Assembly: GCA_966250015.1 (NCBI GenBank)
Contig: CBINFS010000017.1
Span: forward strand, 1-64,000
Source: CBINFS01 sp966250015
GTDB lineage: Bacteria > Bacteroidota > Rhodothermia > Rhodothermales > DASSAV01
Length of the DNA: 64,000 nt
Reading direction: 5' to 3'
The translations under genes were made by a program, and so were the position numbers. A model generated the notes under the pieces. The model ran no database searches, was not told the origin of the DNA, and saw nothing but the letters and a program-made list of their open reading frames with translations. Positions within the stretch are counted from its first letter, which is position 1, and every line of letters begins with the position of its first letter. Shown one piece after another: positions 32,377-40,737 of the stretch.

Positions 32377-33480
32377 TCACACACCTGGGCGGTATATCTG
32401 ATCGAACGTGCCGCCGTCGTTGAAATGCAGCTCCTGGGCTTGCTTCCAGCCGCCAAACTCCTCGTCGATGGTGATGAGCTCAAGCTCGGGGAAACGCTTC
32501 ATGTCAGCAGGGTCGGCGTATTCTGGAAACACAGGGCGATAAAAATGCTTCGCCACGATCGCCTGACCCTTCGGCGAGTAGAGAAACTCCAGATAGGCCT
32601 CCGCGACGGTCCGTGTGCCATGTTTCTCCACATTTTTGTCGATCACGGTGACCGGCGGCTCGGCGAGAATGCTCATCGACGGCACGATGATGTCGAACTT
32701 GTCCGGCCCGAGCTCTTCGACGGCGAGGAAGGCTTCGTTTTCCCACGCCAGGAGCACGTCGCCGATCTCGCGCTGGACGAACGTGTTGGTGGAGCCACGG
32801 GCGCCCGAGTCCAGCACGGGTACGTTCCTGAAGAGCCTGGTCACGAAATCACGGGCGGCCTCTTCCGTGCCATATTTGCGTTTCGCGTACGCCCACGCGG
32901 CGAGGTAATTCCAGCGCGCACCGCCGGACGTTTTCGGATTCGGTGTAATGACTTGAATACCCGGCCGGACCAGGTCGTCCCAATCCCTGATGTTTTCCGG
33001 ATTGCCTTTACGCACCAGGAAGACGATGGTGGACGTATAGGGCGAGCTGTTGTGGGACAGCCGTTTCTGCCAGTCTGCAGGGATGAGGTTGGCGGTCTCG
33101 TGCATCATGTCGATGTCGTAGGCGAGCGCCAGCGTCACCACGTCCGCCTCGAGACCGTCGATCACGGCACGTGCCTGCTTACCCGCGCCGCCGTGCGACA
33201 TATTGATGTTTACCGTTTGCCCCGTCTCGGCTTTCCAGTGCTCGGCAAAGGCCTGGTTGAATTCGACGTAGAGCTCGCGTGTGGGGTCGTACGACACGTT
33301 GAGCAGCTCGACGGGAGCCTGTGCATTCGGCTCCGACGCCTGGTTGGCCTGCCCCCCGGTGCAACCGGTAAATACAAGGAGTAACAGCGCAAAAAATGAG
33401 CTGGCCGCCAGGATTCGGATGATCGATTTGAATGAGGTATTCATGGGATGACTCGACATATTCAGTTTGATTGGCTTCAT
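32377..33480 (-). CDS. sbp: Sulfate-binding protein, probable lipoprotein
   Basis: Periplasmic sulfate receptor that feeds CysTWA. The leader is hydrophobic (ILAASSFFALLLLVFTGC), with a lipobox Cys. The mature protein shows family motifs VSYDPTRELYVEFN, INMSHGGAGKQARAVIDG, DVVTLALAYDID, STIVFLVRKGNP, ITPNPKTSGGARWNYLAAW and VLDSGARGSTNTFVQR. These carry the Ser/Gly residues that bind the oxyanion. The start is uncertain: ATG 33480, or the ATG 36 bp downstream (MNTSFKS) just before the signal core. Molybdate- or thiosulfate-binding relatives differ in these motifs, so sulfate is favoured. Confidence 0.93.
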   Translation of the reverse strand: MKPIKLNMSSHPMNTSFKSIIRILAASSFFALLLLVFTGCTGGQANQASEPNAQAPVELLNVSYDPTRELYVEFNQAFAEHWKAETGQTVNINMSHGGAGKQARAVIDGLEADVVTLALAYDIDMMHETANLIPADWQKRLSHNSSPYTSTIVFLVRKGNPENIRDWDDLVRPGIQVITPNPKTSGGARWNYLAAWAYAKRKYGTEEAARDFVTRLFRNVPVLDSGARGSTNTFVQREIGDVLLAWENEAFLAVEELGPDKFDIIVPSMSILAEPPVTVIDKNVEKHGTRTVAEAYLEFLYSPKGQAIVAKHFYRPVFPEYADPADMKRFPELELITIDEEFGGWKQAQELHFNDGGTFDQIYRPGV

Positions 33481-33494
33481 GATGGGGTGTGGGT

Positions 33495-34841
33495 TTAGAA
33501 CGCGATCTGGAAGCGGCTGAGCAGGACGTGTTCGGTGTCACGCCGGTCGGCGCCTCCCGCGGCGTCGAAGCTGGTCTGCTCGTAGTTGAAGGACAGGCGG
33601 ACGTTGCTGTTGACGTACCAGTTCAGCCCCAGCCCCCAGGTGAACGCTGAGCTGGCCGTGCGGGCAGGATCGGCAAAGGTGGGGAACGTGGCGCCGTCAA
33701 CCTGGAGGCTGTGCACGCGGCCGACCACCTCGAACGCACCCCAGTTGCCATTCCCGTCGTACGGCGCACGCGGCTTCAGGCGTCCGTAAGTGGCATTCTC
33801 ACCGGTGAGCACGATGGATCCCGCAACGTGCCAGGCGCGGTGGGAAAGGGCCGTCGAAGCGTCTCCCTTCTGCACCTCCTGGCGGGACACCGCATATTCA
33901 CTCATCAAACCAACCGGGCCGTGGTAGAAGTACCCCTGTGGCACGATCCGCGTGTGTGTCCCAGCCGCCAGTGCAACCGACTCTCCACCCGCCAGATAAC
34001 GGAAGAACGTCTGGCGTCCCGTCGTACGAAACGAGGGCAGATCCGGGTTGGCGGCCGTCCCCTCGCGCGTTCCGGTCGTCACCGCAATACCAAGCCCGAG
34101 GCCTTTCAGGGGCAGGTCGGCGCCACGGAACGGCGTCGCGAAAACGCGGGCTACCACGTCTTTGCTGTTGTTCAGGTCGGCGTCGATGCTCGCCCCGTCC
34201 GCCGAACCGTTGAAGAACCCGAACTGATAGGCGAGCCGCCGATTCAGGAGCTCTCCGTGGAGCTGGACGCCGACGTCACGGTTTGGCCCAAGGCTGACCG
34301 CATAGCTCTGCTCGATGAAAAGGGCGTCGGTGGGTGATTGAAGAAGCTCGAGACCGACAGGTACTTTGAACTTGCCCGCTCGCACACCGAAAAAGGGAAA
34401 GAACCGCGCATCGAGGTAAGCATCCTGAAGCTCCGCCCGACCCATGCCAAAGTTGGGCATGATCCGGAAATCGAACCGCTTGAAAACGGTGCCCTGGAAG
34501 ACGAGGCGCACGCGCCTCAGATAGAAGCTTTCGGACCCGGGCGCGAGATCGGCGTCGTTGAAGAAGCGCCCGTCGGCCTGCACGTCTCCCCGAAGCCGAA
34601 GCTGGAAGTCCTGGTCGGCGGACCGGATGTTGAACCCGTTTTCGTCGGCGGCTACGAGCACCGCCTCGGCAGGAGCAGTGGCCGGCTCAGTGGTGGCTGC
34701 GGCCGGTTGCACAACGCTGTCGGAAGACGTGGACTGCCGCGCAACGGCGATCTGGCTGGAATCGTTGACCTGCGCGAATACCAGACCTGGCAAAAGGGTA
34801 ATTACAAAGAACAACAACGTAAAGCCTCTCTTCATCTTCAT
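33495..34841 (-). CDS. OprP/OprO-like outer-membrane porin of the sulfate operon
   Basis: Exported beta-barrel of about 448 residues (signal peptide FTLLFFVITLLPGLVFAQ). The repeated aromatic-girdled strands start with FQLRLRGDVQADGRFF. Motifs of the phosphate-selective porin family are present: FYLRRVRLVFQGTVFKRFDF, ELQDAYLDARFF, KFKVPVGLELLQSP. It ends in a terminal Phe (SRFQIAF). It is the first gene of the sulfate import operon, 14 bp ahead of sbp, so sulfate or another anion is its probable cargo rather than phosphate; this is inferred from context. I use ATG 34841, because the longer reading frame begins with TTG and lacks support. Confidence 0.85.
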   Translation of the reverse strand: MKMKRGFTLLFFVITLLPGLVFAQVNDSSQIAVARQSTSSDSVVQPAAATTEPATAPAEAVLVAADENGFNIRSADQDFQLRLRGDVQADGRFFNDADLAPGSESFYLRRVRLVFQGTVFKRFDFRIMPNFGMGRAELQDAYLDARFFPFFGVRAGKFKVPVGLELLQSPTDALFIEQSYAVSLGPNRDVGVQLHGELLNRRLAYQFGFFNGSADGASIDADLNNSKDVVARVFATPFRGADLPLKGLGLGIAVTTGTREGTAANPDLPSFRTTGRQTFFRYLAGGESVALAAGTHTRIVPQGYFYHGPVGLMSEYAVSRQEVQKGDASTALSHRAWHVAGSIVLTGENATYGRLKPRAPYDGNGNWGAFEVVGRVHSLQVDGATFPTFADPARTASSAFTWGLGLNWYVNSNVRLSFNYEQTSFDAAGGADRRDTEHVLLSRFQIAF

Positions 34842-34988
34842 TCGCTGCTCTAATGGTGATAGGTGACTCAACGGGGCTTTACCATTTCTTCATTATTTTT
34901 ATGCCAACCTTGTCTTCAAAATTGTAAAGGCGGGATCGATAAGGATTTAGGCGAAAAGCACCGGAGCGGGCAATCCAAAAATCCTATC

Positions 34989-35043
34989 AAATACGACAGT
35001 ATTTCCGTTAGAATTGGACTTCCACGGTATTTGACAGTCCAAT
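34989..35043. promoter_or_regulatory. Two palindromes in the porin/sigma-54 activator spacer
   Basis: AAATAC-gaca-GTATTT (34989-35004) and ATTGGACT-N15-AGTCCAAT (35013-35020 and 35036-35043) are perfect inverted repeats. They lie just upstream of the sigma-54 activator start at 35054. ATCCTATCA also occurs twice (34981 and 35042). These are candidate operators or activator-binding sites for the divergent operon pair. No clear -24/-12 element was found. Confidence 0.45.
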
Positions 35044-35053
35044 CCTATCATAG

Positions 35054-36592
35054 ATGCAGCTCCTGCTGAACCTCTGGAGAGAAGCCTGCCGACACATCGA
35101 GCTCAACGAGTCCATCGTTCGCATGACGGAGCTCGTCAACCGACGAATCCCCGTAGACCTCGTTCTCATTCGCCGCATCAGTCTCGAAGAGTCGCTCGTC
35201 GAGACCATTGCCGTCGGTCAAGTCAATGGAGTGCCTGTACCCCGCCATTCACGTTTCGAATGCACCGAAGAAGACCGTGGACGTCTGACCGAATGGTTAC
35301 GGAAGGGCCACATCCTGCTGTCAACGAACAGGGATCGAAGCCCTCTTCTGAAAGCCCTCGTTCCGGCAGACGTCCGCAGCATCATCATGGCGGGGCCAAT
35401 GGTCACCGAATCCAATGCCTCCGGCGCCCTGGTGCTGATCCGAAAGTCATCCGAAGCCTTTACCGACGATGAGGCAGAGGCGATGGAAACGATACTCGAG
35501 CCCTTTACGGTGGCCTTCGAAAACCACCGACGTTTCCACGAGCTCGCACGCCTCCACGAGGCGGCGGAGGCGGAGCGGCGGGCGCTCCTGTCGCGTCTCA
35601 AGCGGAAAGAGATCGTCGAAGAGATTGTAGGGGCCGACGGAACGCTGTACGACGTGATGCAAAAGGTCGATCAGGTGGCTCCAACGAATGCACCGGTCCT
35701 GATCCTGGGAGAAACGGGTACGGGAAAAGAGGTTATCGCCCGCGCCATCCACGCGCGATCCGCACGAAAAGACGGTCCTATCGTCAGGGTCAACTGTGGC
35801 GCCATTCCCTCGGAGCTCGTCGATTCGGAACTGTTCGGCCACGAGAAGGGCAGCTTCACGGGCGCCGTAAACGAACGCAGGGGATGGTTCGAGCGCGCCG
35901 ACGGGGGCACGCTTTTCCTCGACGAGATCGGCGAGCTGCCGCTGGCTGCACAGGTGCGGCTCCTGCGCGTCCTCCAGGACGGCACCTACGAGCGCGTCGG
36001 AGGCCAGCAAACGCGTACCGCTGACGTCCGCATCGTCGCCGCCACACACCGCGATATGGACCGCCTCGTCGCCAGCGGACAGTTCCGTGAGGACCTGTGG
36101 TATCGGATCAGCGTCTTCCCCATTTTTCTCCCACCTCTCCGGGCAAGGCGGGACGACCTGCCGGCGCTCGTCGCCCTATTCTCGCGGAATGCGGGGCTTC
36201 GAATGGGTGGGGCGCCACTCGCACCGACACCGGAACAGATGAAGATGCTCGAAGAGTATCCCTGGCCAGGAAACGTCCGCGAGCTGGCAGCGGTCATCGA
36301 ACGGGCGGCAATCCTCGGGGGAGGACAAAGGCTCGACATCGCCGGCGCGATGAGCACAAAACTCCTGGCGCTCGCCGAACGGACCGGCGAACCGCCCGTC
36401 AGCTCCGATCACATGCCCATCGAAACCATCGATGAGGTCATGAAGAAGCACATCGAGCGGGCGCTCAAACAAACGAAAGGCCGTGTTGAAGGCCCATTCG
36501 GTGCAGCAAAGCTGCTCGGCATCAACGCCAACACGCTCCGCGGGCGCATGAGGAGTCTCGGCATCGACTGGCGAGCGTTCAAGTCGGAATGA
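35054..36592 (+). CDS. Sigma-54-dependent transcriptional activator, GAF-AAA+-HTH
   Basis: A bacterial enhancer-binding protein of 512 residues. The first ~170 form a GAF-like sensory domain (LVLIRRISLEESLVETIAV, ESNASGALVLIRKSSE). The AAA+ domain has Walker A GETGTGKE (K225), the sigma-54 contact loop GSFTGA (266-271, a Ser variant of GAFTGA), Walker B LFLDEIGEL and the WPGNVREL arginine finger region. A Fis-type HTH closes the protein (GAAKLLGINANTLRGRMR). It is divergent from the sulfate/porin operon and is the best candidate for its activator, although no sigma-54 promoter could be pinned down. Confidence 0.9.
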   Translation: MQLLLNLWREACRHIELNESIVRMTELVNRRIPVDLVLIRRISLEESLVETIAVGQVNGVPVPRHSRFECTEEDRGRLTEWLRKGHILLSTNRDRSPLLKALVPADVRSIIMAGPMVTESNASGALVLIRKSSEAFTDDEAEAMETILEPFTVAFENHRRFHELARLHEAAEAERRALLSRLKRKEIVEEIVGADGTLYDVMQKVDQVAPTNAPVLILGETGTGKEVIARAIHARSARKDGPIVRVNCGAIPSELVDSELFGHEKGSFTGAVNERRGWFERADGGTLFLDEIGELPLAAQVRLLRVLQDGTYERVGGQQTRTADVRIVAATHRDMDRLVASGQFREDLWYRISVFPIFLPPLRARRDDLPALVALFSRNAGLRMGGAPLAPTPEQMKMLEEYPWPGNVRELAAVIERAAILGGGQRLDIAGAMSTKLLALAERTGEPPVSSDHMPIETIDEVMKKHIERALKQTKGRVEGPFGAAKLLGINANTLRGRMRSLGIDWRAFKSE

Positions 36593-36600
36593 CCTGCCAG

Positions 36601-36936
36601 CTATTCGAGGTTAGATATCTCGACGATCTCAGCCGGCGTACCCCATTGCTGAATGGTCGCGACGTCCTCCCGAACCTGGACCCGAAAAGCGACGCGGAGA
36701 CCGTCCTGCTTGAAGGCTTCCGGCAGGTTCAGCGGGTTGTACTTCGTCCCGTCGTCGGCTTCGATCCCGTAAAAACCGCCTTCGAGGTTGATGAATCGAA
36801 CGGTCCCGTGCATGGCGTCGTCGCTTTCCGTCAGCGTGTTTTCACTCTCCGTCAAAGAGTTTTCGGAAGCCTGGCAGGAAACCAGCAGGAGAGGCAACAG
36901 GAGAACCAGGCTGATGAAGTATAAACGAGTATTCAT
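36601..36936 (-). CDS. Small lipoprotein, 111 aa
   Basis: Short exported lipoprotein: signal peptide LYFISLVLLLPLLLVSC, then a 7-residue repeat (SENSLTE, SENTLTE) and a beta-rich domain. GTVRFINLEGGFYGIEADDG and YNPLNLPEAFKQDGLRVAFR are the conserved-looking segments of that domain. I know homologous domains only as uncharacterised small lipoproteins in this phylum. The start codon overlaps the stop of mnmA (ATGA, 36933-36936), so it is translationally coupled to mnmA, an unexpected partner. Confidence 0.7.
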   Translation of the reverse strand: MNTRLYFISLVLLLPLLLVSCQASENSLTESENTLTESDDAMHGTVRFINLEGGFYGIEADDGTKYNPLNLPEAFKQDGLRVAFRVQVREDVATIQQWGTPAEIVEISNLE

Positions 36937-38090
36937 TGCAGGATGCCGATGTCGTAGAGGTCAACGGGTGTATTGTACGCGACGTCCCCCGCTGCGTGGA
37001 TCCAGCCGCCCGCAAGCACGTCTTCGCCTTCGTAAAGCACAATCGACTGCCCCGGTGTGATCGCGCGACGAGGCCGATTGAAAACGACGCGGATCTCGTC
37101 GGGCCCAACCTGCCAGGCCAGCCCCTCCTGGCCGTCGTCCTTGTAGCGGATCTTACCGGTCACCGGCCGCTCTTCGCCCAGATGGTCGTACTTGATCAGA
37201 TTGATCTGCCGTGCGACGAGCGCGTGCTGCAACAGCTCTTCCTCCGGACCAACGGTAATGGTATTGGTATCCGGATCGATCGCGGTGACGTACGTGGGGT
37301 ACCCTAATGCAAGGCCGAGACCTCGCCGCTGCCCTATCGTGTAGAATGGATATCCTTCGTGCCGCCCGACGACGGTCCCGTCCTTCAGTACGAACGGGCC
37401 TCCCGACACCTTTTCCTCGAGCCCTTCTACCCGATCTCTCAGGAAACGGCGGTAGTCATTGTCGGGGATGAAACAGATCTCGTATGAATCCGGCTTGTTC
37501 GCCACCCGGTGCAGCCCCAGGTCGGCGGCAAGCTGCCGAATCTCGGGCTTTTCGTACGTCCCGAGCGGGAAAATCGAGCGGGCGAGGTGCTCCTGAGGCA
37601 GCCCCCAGAGCGCATAGCTCTGGTCCTTGTGATGATCCTTCCCCTTCTGAAGCACGATCCGCCCCGTCGTCTCGTCGCGATAGGTCCGTGCGTAATGACC
37701 GGTCGCGATGTACTCGCAGTCGAGCTGATCGGCACGGCGAAGCAAGGCAGCCCACTTGATGTGCGTGTTGCACAGCACGCACGGATTCGGGGTCCTACCC
37801 GCCAGATACTCGCCGGTAAACCGCTCGATGACCCAGTCGCCGAACTCCTCGCGAATGTCGACGATGAAGTGGGGAAAGTCGTACTTCAGGGCAACGGCGC
37901 GGGCGTCGTTCATCGAATCGAGCGAGCAGCAGCCCACTTCCTTTCCGTTCCGTCCGCCGCTCGACGTGTAGTCCCACGTCTTCATCGTGATGCCGACCAC
38001 TTCGTATCCGGCTTCTTTCAGGAGCACTGCCGATACGGAAGAATCGACACCACCACTCATCGCGACCAGAACACGCCCTCTCTTGCTCAT
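36933..38090 (-). CDS. mnmA: tRNA-specific 2-thiouridylase
   Basis: Installs 2-thio on wobble uridine of tRNA-Lys, Glu and Gln. The 385 residues begin with the PP-loop SGGVDSSVSAVLL. The catalytic cysteine pair lies in NPCVLCNTHIKW and SYEICFIPDNDYRRFL, with GQRRGLGLALGYPTYV and the PGQSIVLYEGEDVLAGGW C-terminal domain. All expected elements are present. The gene shares its transcript with the downstream lipoprotein and is 77 bp after the SDR gene stop. Confidence 0.96.
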   Translation of the reverse strand: MSKRGRVLVAMSGGVDSSVSAVLLKEAGYEVVGITMKTWDYTSSGGRNGKEVGCCSLDSMNDARAVALKYDFPHFIVDIREEFGDWVIERFTGEYLAGRTPNPCVLCNTHIKWAALLRRADQLDCEYIATGHYARTYRDETTGRIVLQKGKDHHKDQSYALWGLPQEHLARSIFPLGTYEKPEIRQLAADLGLHRVANKPDSYEICFIPDNDYRRFLRDRVEGLEEKVSGGPFVLKDGTVVGRHEGYPFYTIGQRRGLGLALGYPTYVTAIDPDTNTITVGPEEELLQHALVARQINLIKYDHLGEERPVTGKIRYKDDGQEGLAWQVGPDEIRVVFNRPRRAITPGQSIVLYEGEDVLAGGWIHAAGDVAYNTPVDLYDIGILQ

Positions 38091-38167
38091 CTCGTCCGGT
38101 TAAAATTCTTCAATCCCTTCGACTGCGTGTTCAACCGGCCGGCTGAGCCGTCGTTCCTCTGACGGGT

Positions 38168-38980
38168 TCAGAGCAGGTGTTTGATCCGCCCGCCGTCTAC
38201 CGGGAGGGCGATGCCGGTGATGTAGCTGGCGCGGGCGCTGACGAGGAATGCCGCCGCGGCGGCAAACTCGGACGGCTCGCCGATCCGCTTGAGGGCGTTC
38301 TGCTCGGCCCAGCCTGCCTCCACCTCCTCGATCGACTGCCCGGTCCGTGCCTGTATCGACTGGCCGAGGTTCTTCATCCGGTCGGTCCTCGTGTAACCCG
38401 GGAGGATCGTGTTGACGGTGATCCCTTCCGGGCCCAGCTCCTCGGAAAGGCTCTTCGCAAATCCCTGTACTCCCGCTCGGGACACGTTGGAGAGGTACAG
38501 GTTCGGTATCGGTTGTTTCGCCGAAACCGACGTAATCATGAGGATTCGGGCGTGCCCCTGCTCTTTCGCGGCTTTCCGGAGGTGCGGCAGAGCGTGGCGG
38601 CAGAGGTTGATGGTGCTCATCAGGTTGAGCTCGAGCGCATCCCGCCAGTCCTTCGCGTCGAAATCGTCGACGAACCCCGACGGCGGCCCGCCGGCGTTCG
38701 TCACGAGGATGTTCAGACCGCCAAACTCGCCCACCGTCTTTCGGACGGCTGCCTCGATCTGATCTTCGTGCGTGACGTCGCAGACGACCGGCAGGACGTT
38801 CCGAGCATCCGCTCCGGTTTCCTTGCGAATGGCTTCGGCAGCAGCGTTGACGCGTTCGTCGTAGCGGGAGCAGATCGTAACTTTGCACCCTTCCTTCACA
38901 AGCTCACTTGCAACGGCATAGCCAAGTCCACTGCTCGCCCCGGTAACCAGGGCCACCCGTCCGCTTAATCCAAGATCCAT
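38168..38980 (-). CDS. Short-chain dehydrogenase-like protein, atypical active site
   Basis: A 270-residue Rossmann protein of the SDR superfamily. The NADP-binding glycine motif TGASSGLG is canonical, as are the NAGG and TVNTILPGYTRTDRM segments. The catalytic Y-x3-K is missing: the region reads NLYLSNVSRAGVQGFAKSL, with Val where the Lys should be. This fits the BKR-like subgroup of SDRs known to lack the standard tetrad. The preferred start is ATG 38980 (MDLGLSGRVALVTG). A ketoreductase role is uncertain. The gene is divergent from ridA. Confidence 0.85.
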   Translation of the reverse strand: MDLGLSGRVALVTGASSGLGYAVASELVKEGCKVTICSRYDERVNAAAEAIRKETGADARNVLPVVCDVTHEDQIEAAVRKTVGEFGGLNILVTNAGGPPSGFVDDFDAKDWRDALELNLMSTINLCRHALPHLRKAAKEQGHARILMITSVSAKQPIPNLYLSNVSRAGVQGFAKSLSEELGPEGITVNTILPGYTRTDRMKNLGQSIQARTGQSIEEVEAGWAEQNALKRIGEPSEFAAAAAFLVSARASYITGIALPVDGGRIKHLL

Positions 38981-39072
38981 GGTCGTAACGTTTAATCTTT
39001 GTCCAATTTTCGCTTGAGTTTGAACCGTTCGCGGGCGCAAGTTACGGCACCGTACCTAACTGAATCCGACCC

Positions 39073-39477
39073 ATGACCCGCAACAAATCGATTTCCACCC
39101 CGCGCTCACCCATCAAAACCCCCTCGGCGCCCGCCGCGATTGGCCCCTACAGCCAGGCCATAATCGTCGGTGACACGCTGTACTGTTCGGGACAGGTCGC
39201 AATTGATCCCAAAACGGGCAGCCTCATCCAGGGCACCGTCGACGCCGAAACCGAGCAGGTGCTCGAAAACCTGGGAGCCGTCCTGCGTGCGGCAGGGATG
39301 GGTTACGAACACGTCGTCCGCTGTACCGTCTTCCTGACCGACATGAACGACTACGCGGCGGTCAACGAAGTATACGCACGGTACTTCAGTGATGCCGCGC
39401 CCGCTCGTGAGGCGATCCAGGTAAGCGGATTGCCCCGCAACGCACGCGTCGAGATTTCCTGTATCGCCGTACGCTGA
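39073..39477 (+). CDS. ridA: RidA family deaminase
   Basis: Enamine/imine deaminase that neutralises reactive 2-aminoacrylate-type intermediates. The 134 residues include SAPAAIGPYSQAIIVGDTLYCSGQ (here split as SAPAAIGPYSQAI and LYCSGQVAID), EQVLENLGAVL, and the C-terminal signature REAIQVSGLPRNARVEISCIA with the conserved Arg that binds the carboxylate. It is a trimeric cytoplasmic protein in the family. A short N-terminal extension (residues 1-15) precedes the fold. It is a single-gene transcript. Confidence 0.92.
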   Translation: MTRNKSISTPRSPIKTPSAPAAIGPYSQAIIVGDTLYCSGQVAIDPKTGSLIQGTVDAETEQVLENLGAVLRAAGMGYEHVVRCTVFLTDMNDYAAVNEVYARYFSDAAPAREAIQVSGLPRNARVEISCIAVR

Positions 39478-39494
39478 ATCCCGGCCGCTTCTTT

Positions 39495-40034
39495 TCAGAT
39501 CGCCTCGAAGGTTATCCTGAACGATACGTGGACGAGGAAGACGACGTCGTCCGACGCCGGGCCGGCCGCATTTAGCGTGAGCCTTCCCCTGAATGACGAC
39601 GCGGCCAGGTACGAACCCACGTCGCTGCCGGTAACCGACTGCAACGATTTCCGGAAGTTGGCCGGCATGCTGTTGTCGCTGGCGACCTGAACCGGGTTCA
39701 GGCCGGACGCGGTAAGCGCAACCGACGCACTACTCACGAGCGGTTGCAGGTTCGTGCCGGGGGGCGAGAGCAATTCCAGCTCGACCTCGGTGATGTTCGC
39801 CGAAAAGATCTCGCCCTTCGAGAACCCTTGCAGCCGGCCCTCCAGGTCGATCGAGTTGGACGACTGAACGGTAAGCTCCTCGCCCGCCTCGAAAGCCGAC
39901 TGGTCGATTTCGAACCGGAGCGTCACGTCGTGGTCCAAAACGGGCCGGGTTCCGGGTTCCTCGATGGTGTCACACCCGGAGACGAAGACGACAATCAACA
40001 AAAGGGTTAGTACGACCGTAACAAGCTGCTTCAC
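39495..40034 (-). CDS. Hypothetical lipoprotein, 179 aa
   Basis: No family recognised. The preferred start is GTG 40034, placed just before the signal peptide (LVTVVLTLLLIVVFVSGC, lipobox Cys). The longer frame to 40145 overlaps apt and adds no plausible leader. The mature part is beta-rich with repeated Ser/Thr strands (LRFEIDQSAFEAGEELTV, ITEVELELLSPPG) and could be an Ig-like adhesin domain. It is probably anchored in the outer membrane. It follows apt on the same strand, 55 bp from its stop. Confidence 0.7.
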   Translation of the reverse strand: MKQLVTVVLTLLLIVVFVSGCDTIEEPGTRPVLDHDVTLRFEIDQSAFEAGEELTVQSSNSIDLEGRLQGFSKGEIFSANITEVELELLSPPGTNLQPLVSSASVALTASGLNPVQVASDNSMPANFRKSLQSVTGSDVGSYLAASSFRGRLTLNAAGPASDDVVFLVHVSFRITFEAI

Positions 40035-40089
40035 GCTACATACCCTCGTTTTGGTGTGGTGCGCAAAAAACGTCGGAAATCGCTCCGGT

Positions 40090-40617
40090 TCAAACGTGGA
40101 GAACGGTATGAACGAAGAGGTCTTCCGGGAGTCTGCCACGTCCATTCAGAAAATCCAGTTCCAGCAGGAAGGCACATCCGACGACTTTTGCCCGAGCGTT
40201 GGAGGCGAGCTGGTAGGTAGCCATGGCCGTGCCGCCCGTCGCAATGACGTCGTCGTGGATGAGCACGCGATCGCCGCCACTGAGGGCGTCGACGTGCATT
40301 TCGATCGTGTCGGTGCCGTATTCGAGTGCGTACTCCGCACTCACCGTCTTGTAGGGAAGTTTGCCCTTTTTGCGGACCGGTACGAAACCGGCCTCCAGGC
40401 GAGCAGCGAGCAGGCTCCCGAGGATAAATCCACGGGCCTCGATACCGATTACCTTCGTGACGCCGCTTCCAAGAAAGGGCTCGGCGAGGGCTTCGACCGC
40501 CTGCTTCAAAAGGCGATTATCGGCCAGCACCGGGGTGATGTCCTTGAACTGGATGCCGGGCTTCGGGAAGTCCGGCACATTTCGAATGGCGCGTTCGAGT
40601 TCCTTGATATCAATCAT
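40090..40617 (-). CDS. apt: Adenine phosphoribosyltransferase
   Basis: Purine salvage enzyme making AMP from adenine and PRPP. At 175 residues it is normal for Apt. Motifs: VPDFPKPGIQFKDITPVL, VIGIEARGFILGSLLAA, the hood lysine region VRKKGKLP, and the PRPP loop VLIHDDVIATGGTA. No other purine genes are adjacent. It lies 120 bp downstream of the amidase gene stop. Confidence 0.96.
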   Translation of the reverse strand: MIDIKELERAIRNVPDFPKPGIQFKDITPVLADNRLLKQAVEALAEPFLGSGVTKVIGIEARGFILGSLLAARLEAGFVPVRKKGKLPYKTVSAEYALEYGTDTIEMHVDALSGGDRVLIHDDVIATGGTAMATYQLASNARAKVVGCAFLLELDFLNGRGRLPEDLFVHTVLHV

Positions 40618-40737
40618 GAGTAAGCAAAATCAAAAGAGGGCGAGATCCGGCATCACTCCACCTCGCTGGATCCCCGGAACGTCGAAATTAATGCCGAACG
40701 CAGAGATTGGAAAGCCGGAAGAAGCCCGAGCGCCCCT

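Noticed and set aside
34872..34930. Possible sigma-54 promoter (TTGGCA) ahead of the sulfate operon
   Set aside because: The TGG element is followed by AT-rich DNA without a GC at the correct 10-nt spacing, so the -12 half is missing.
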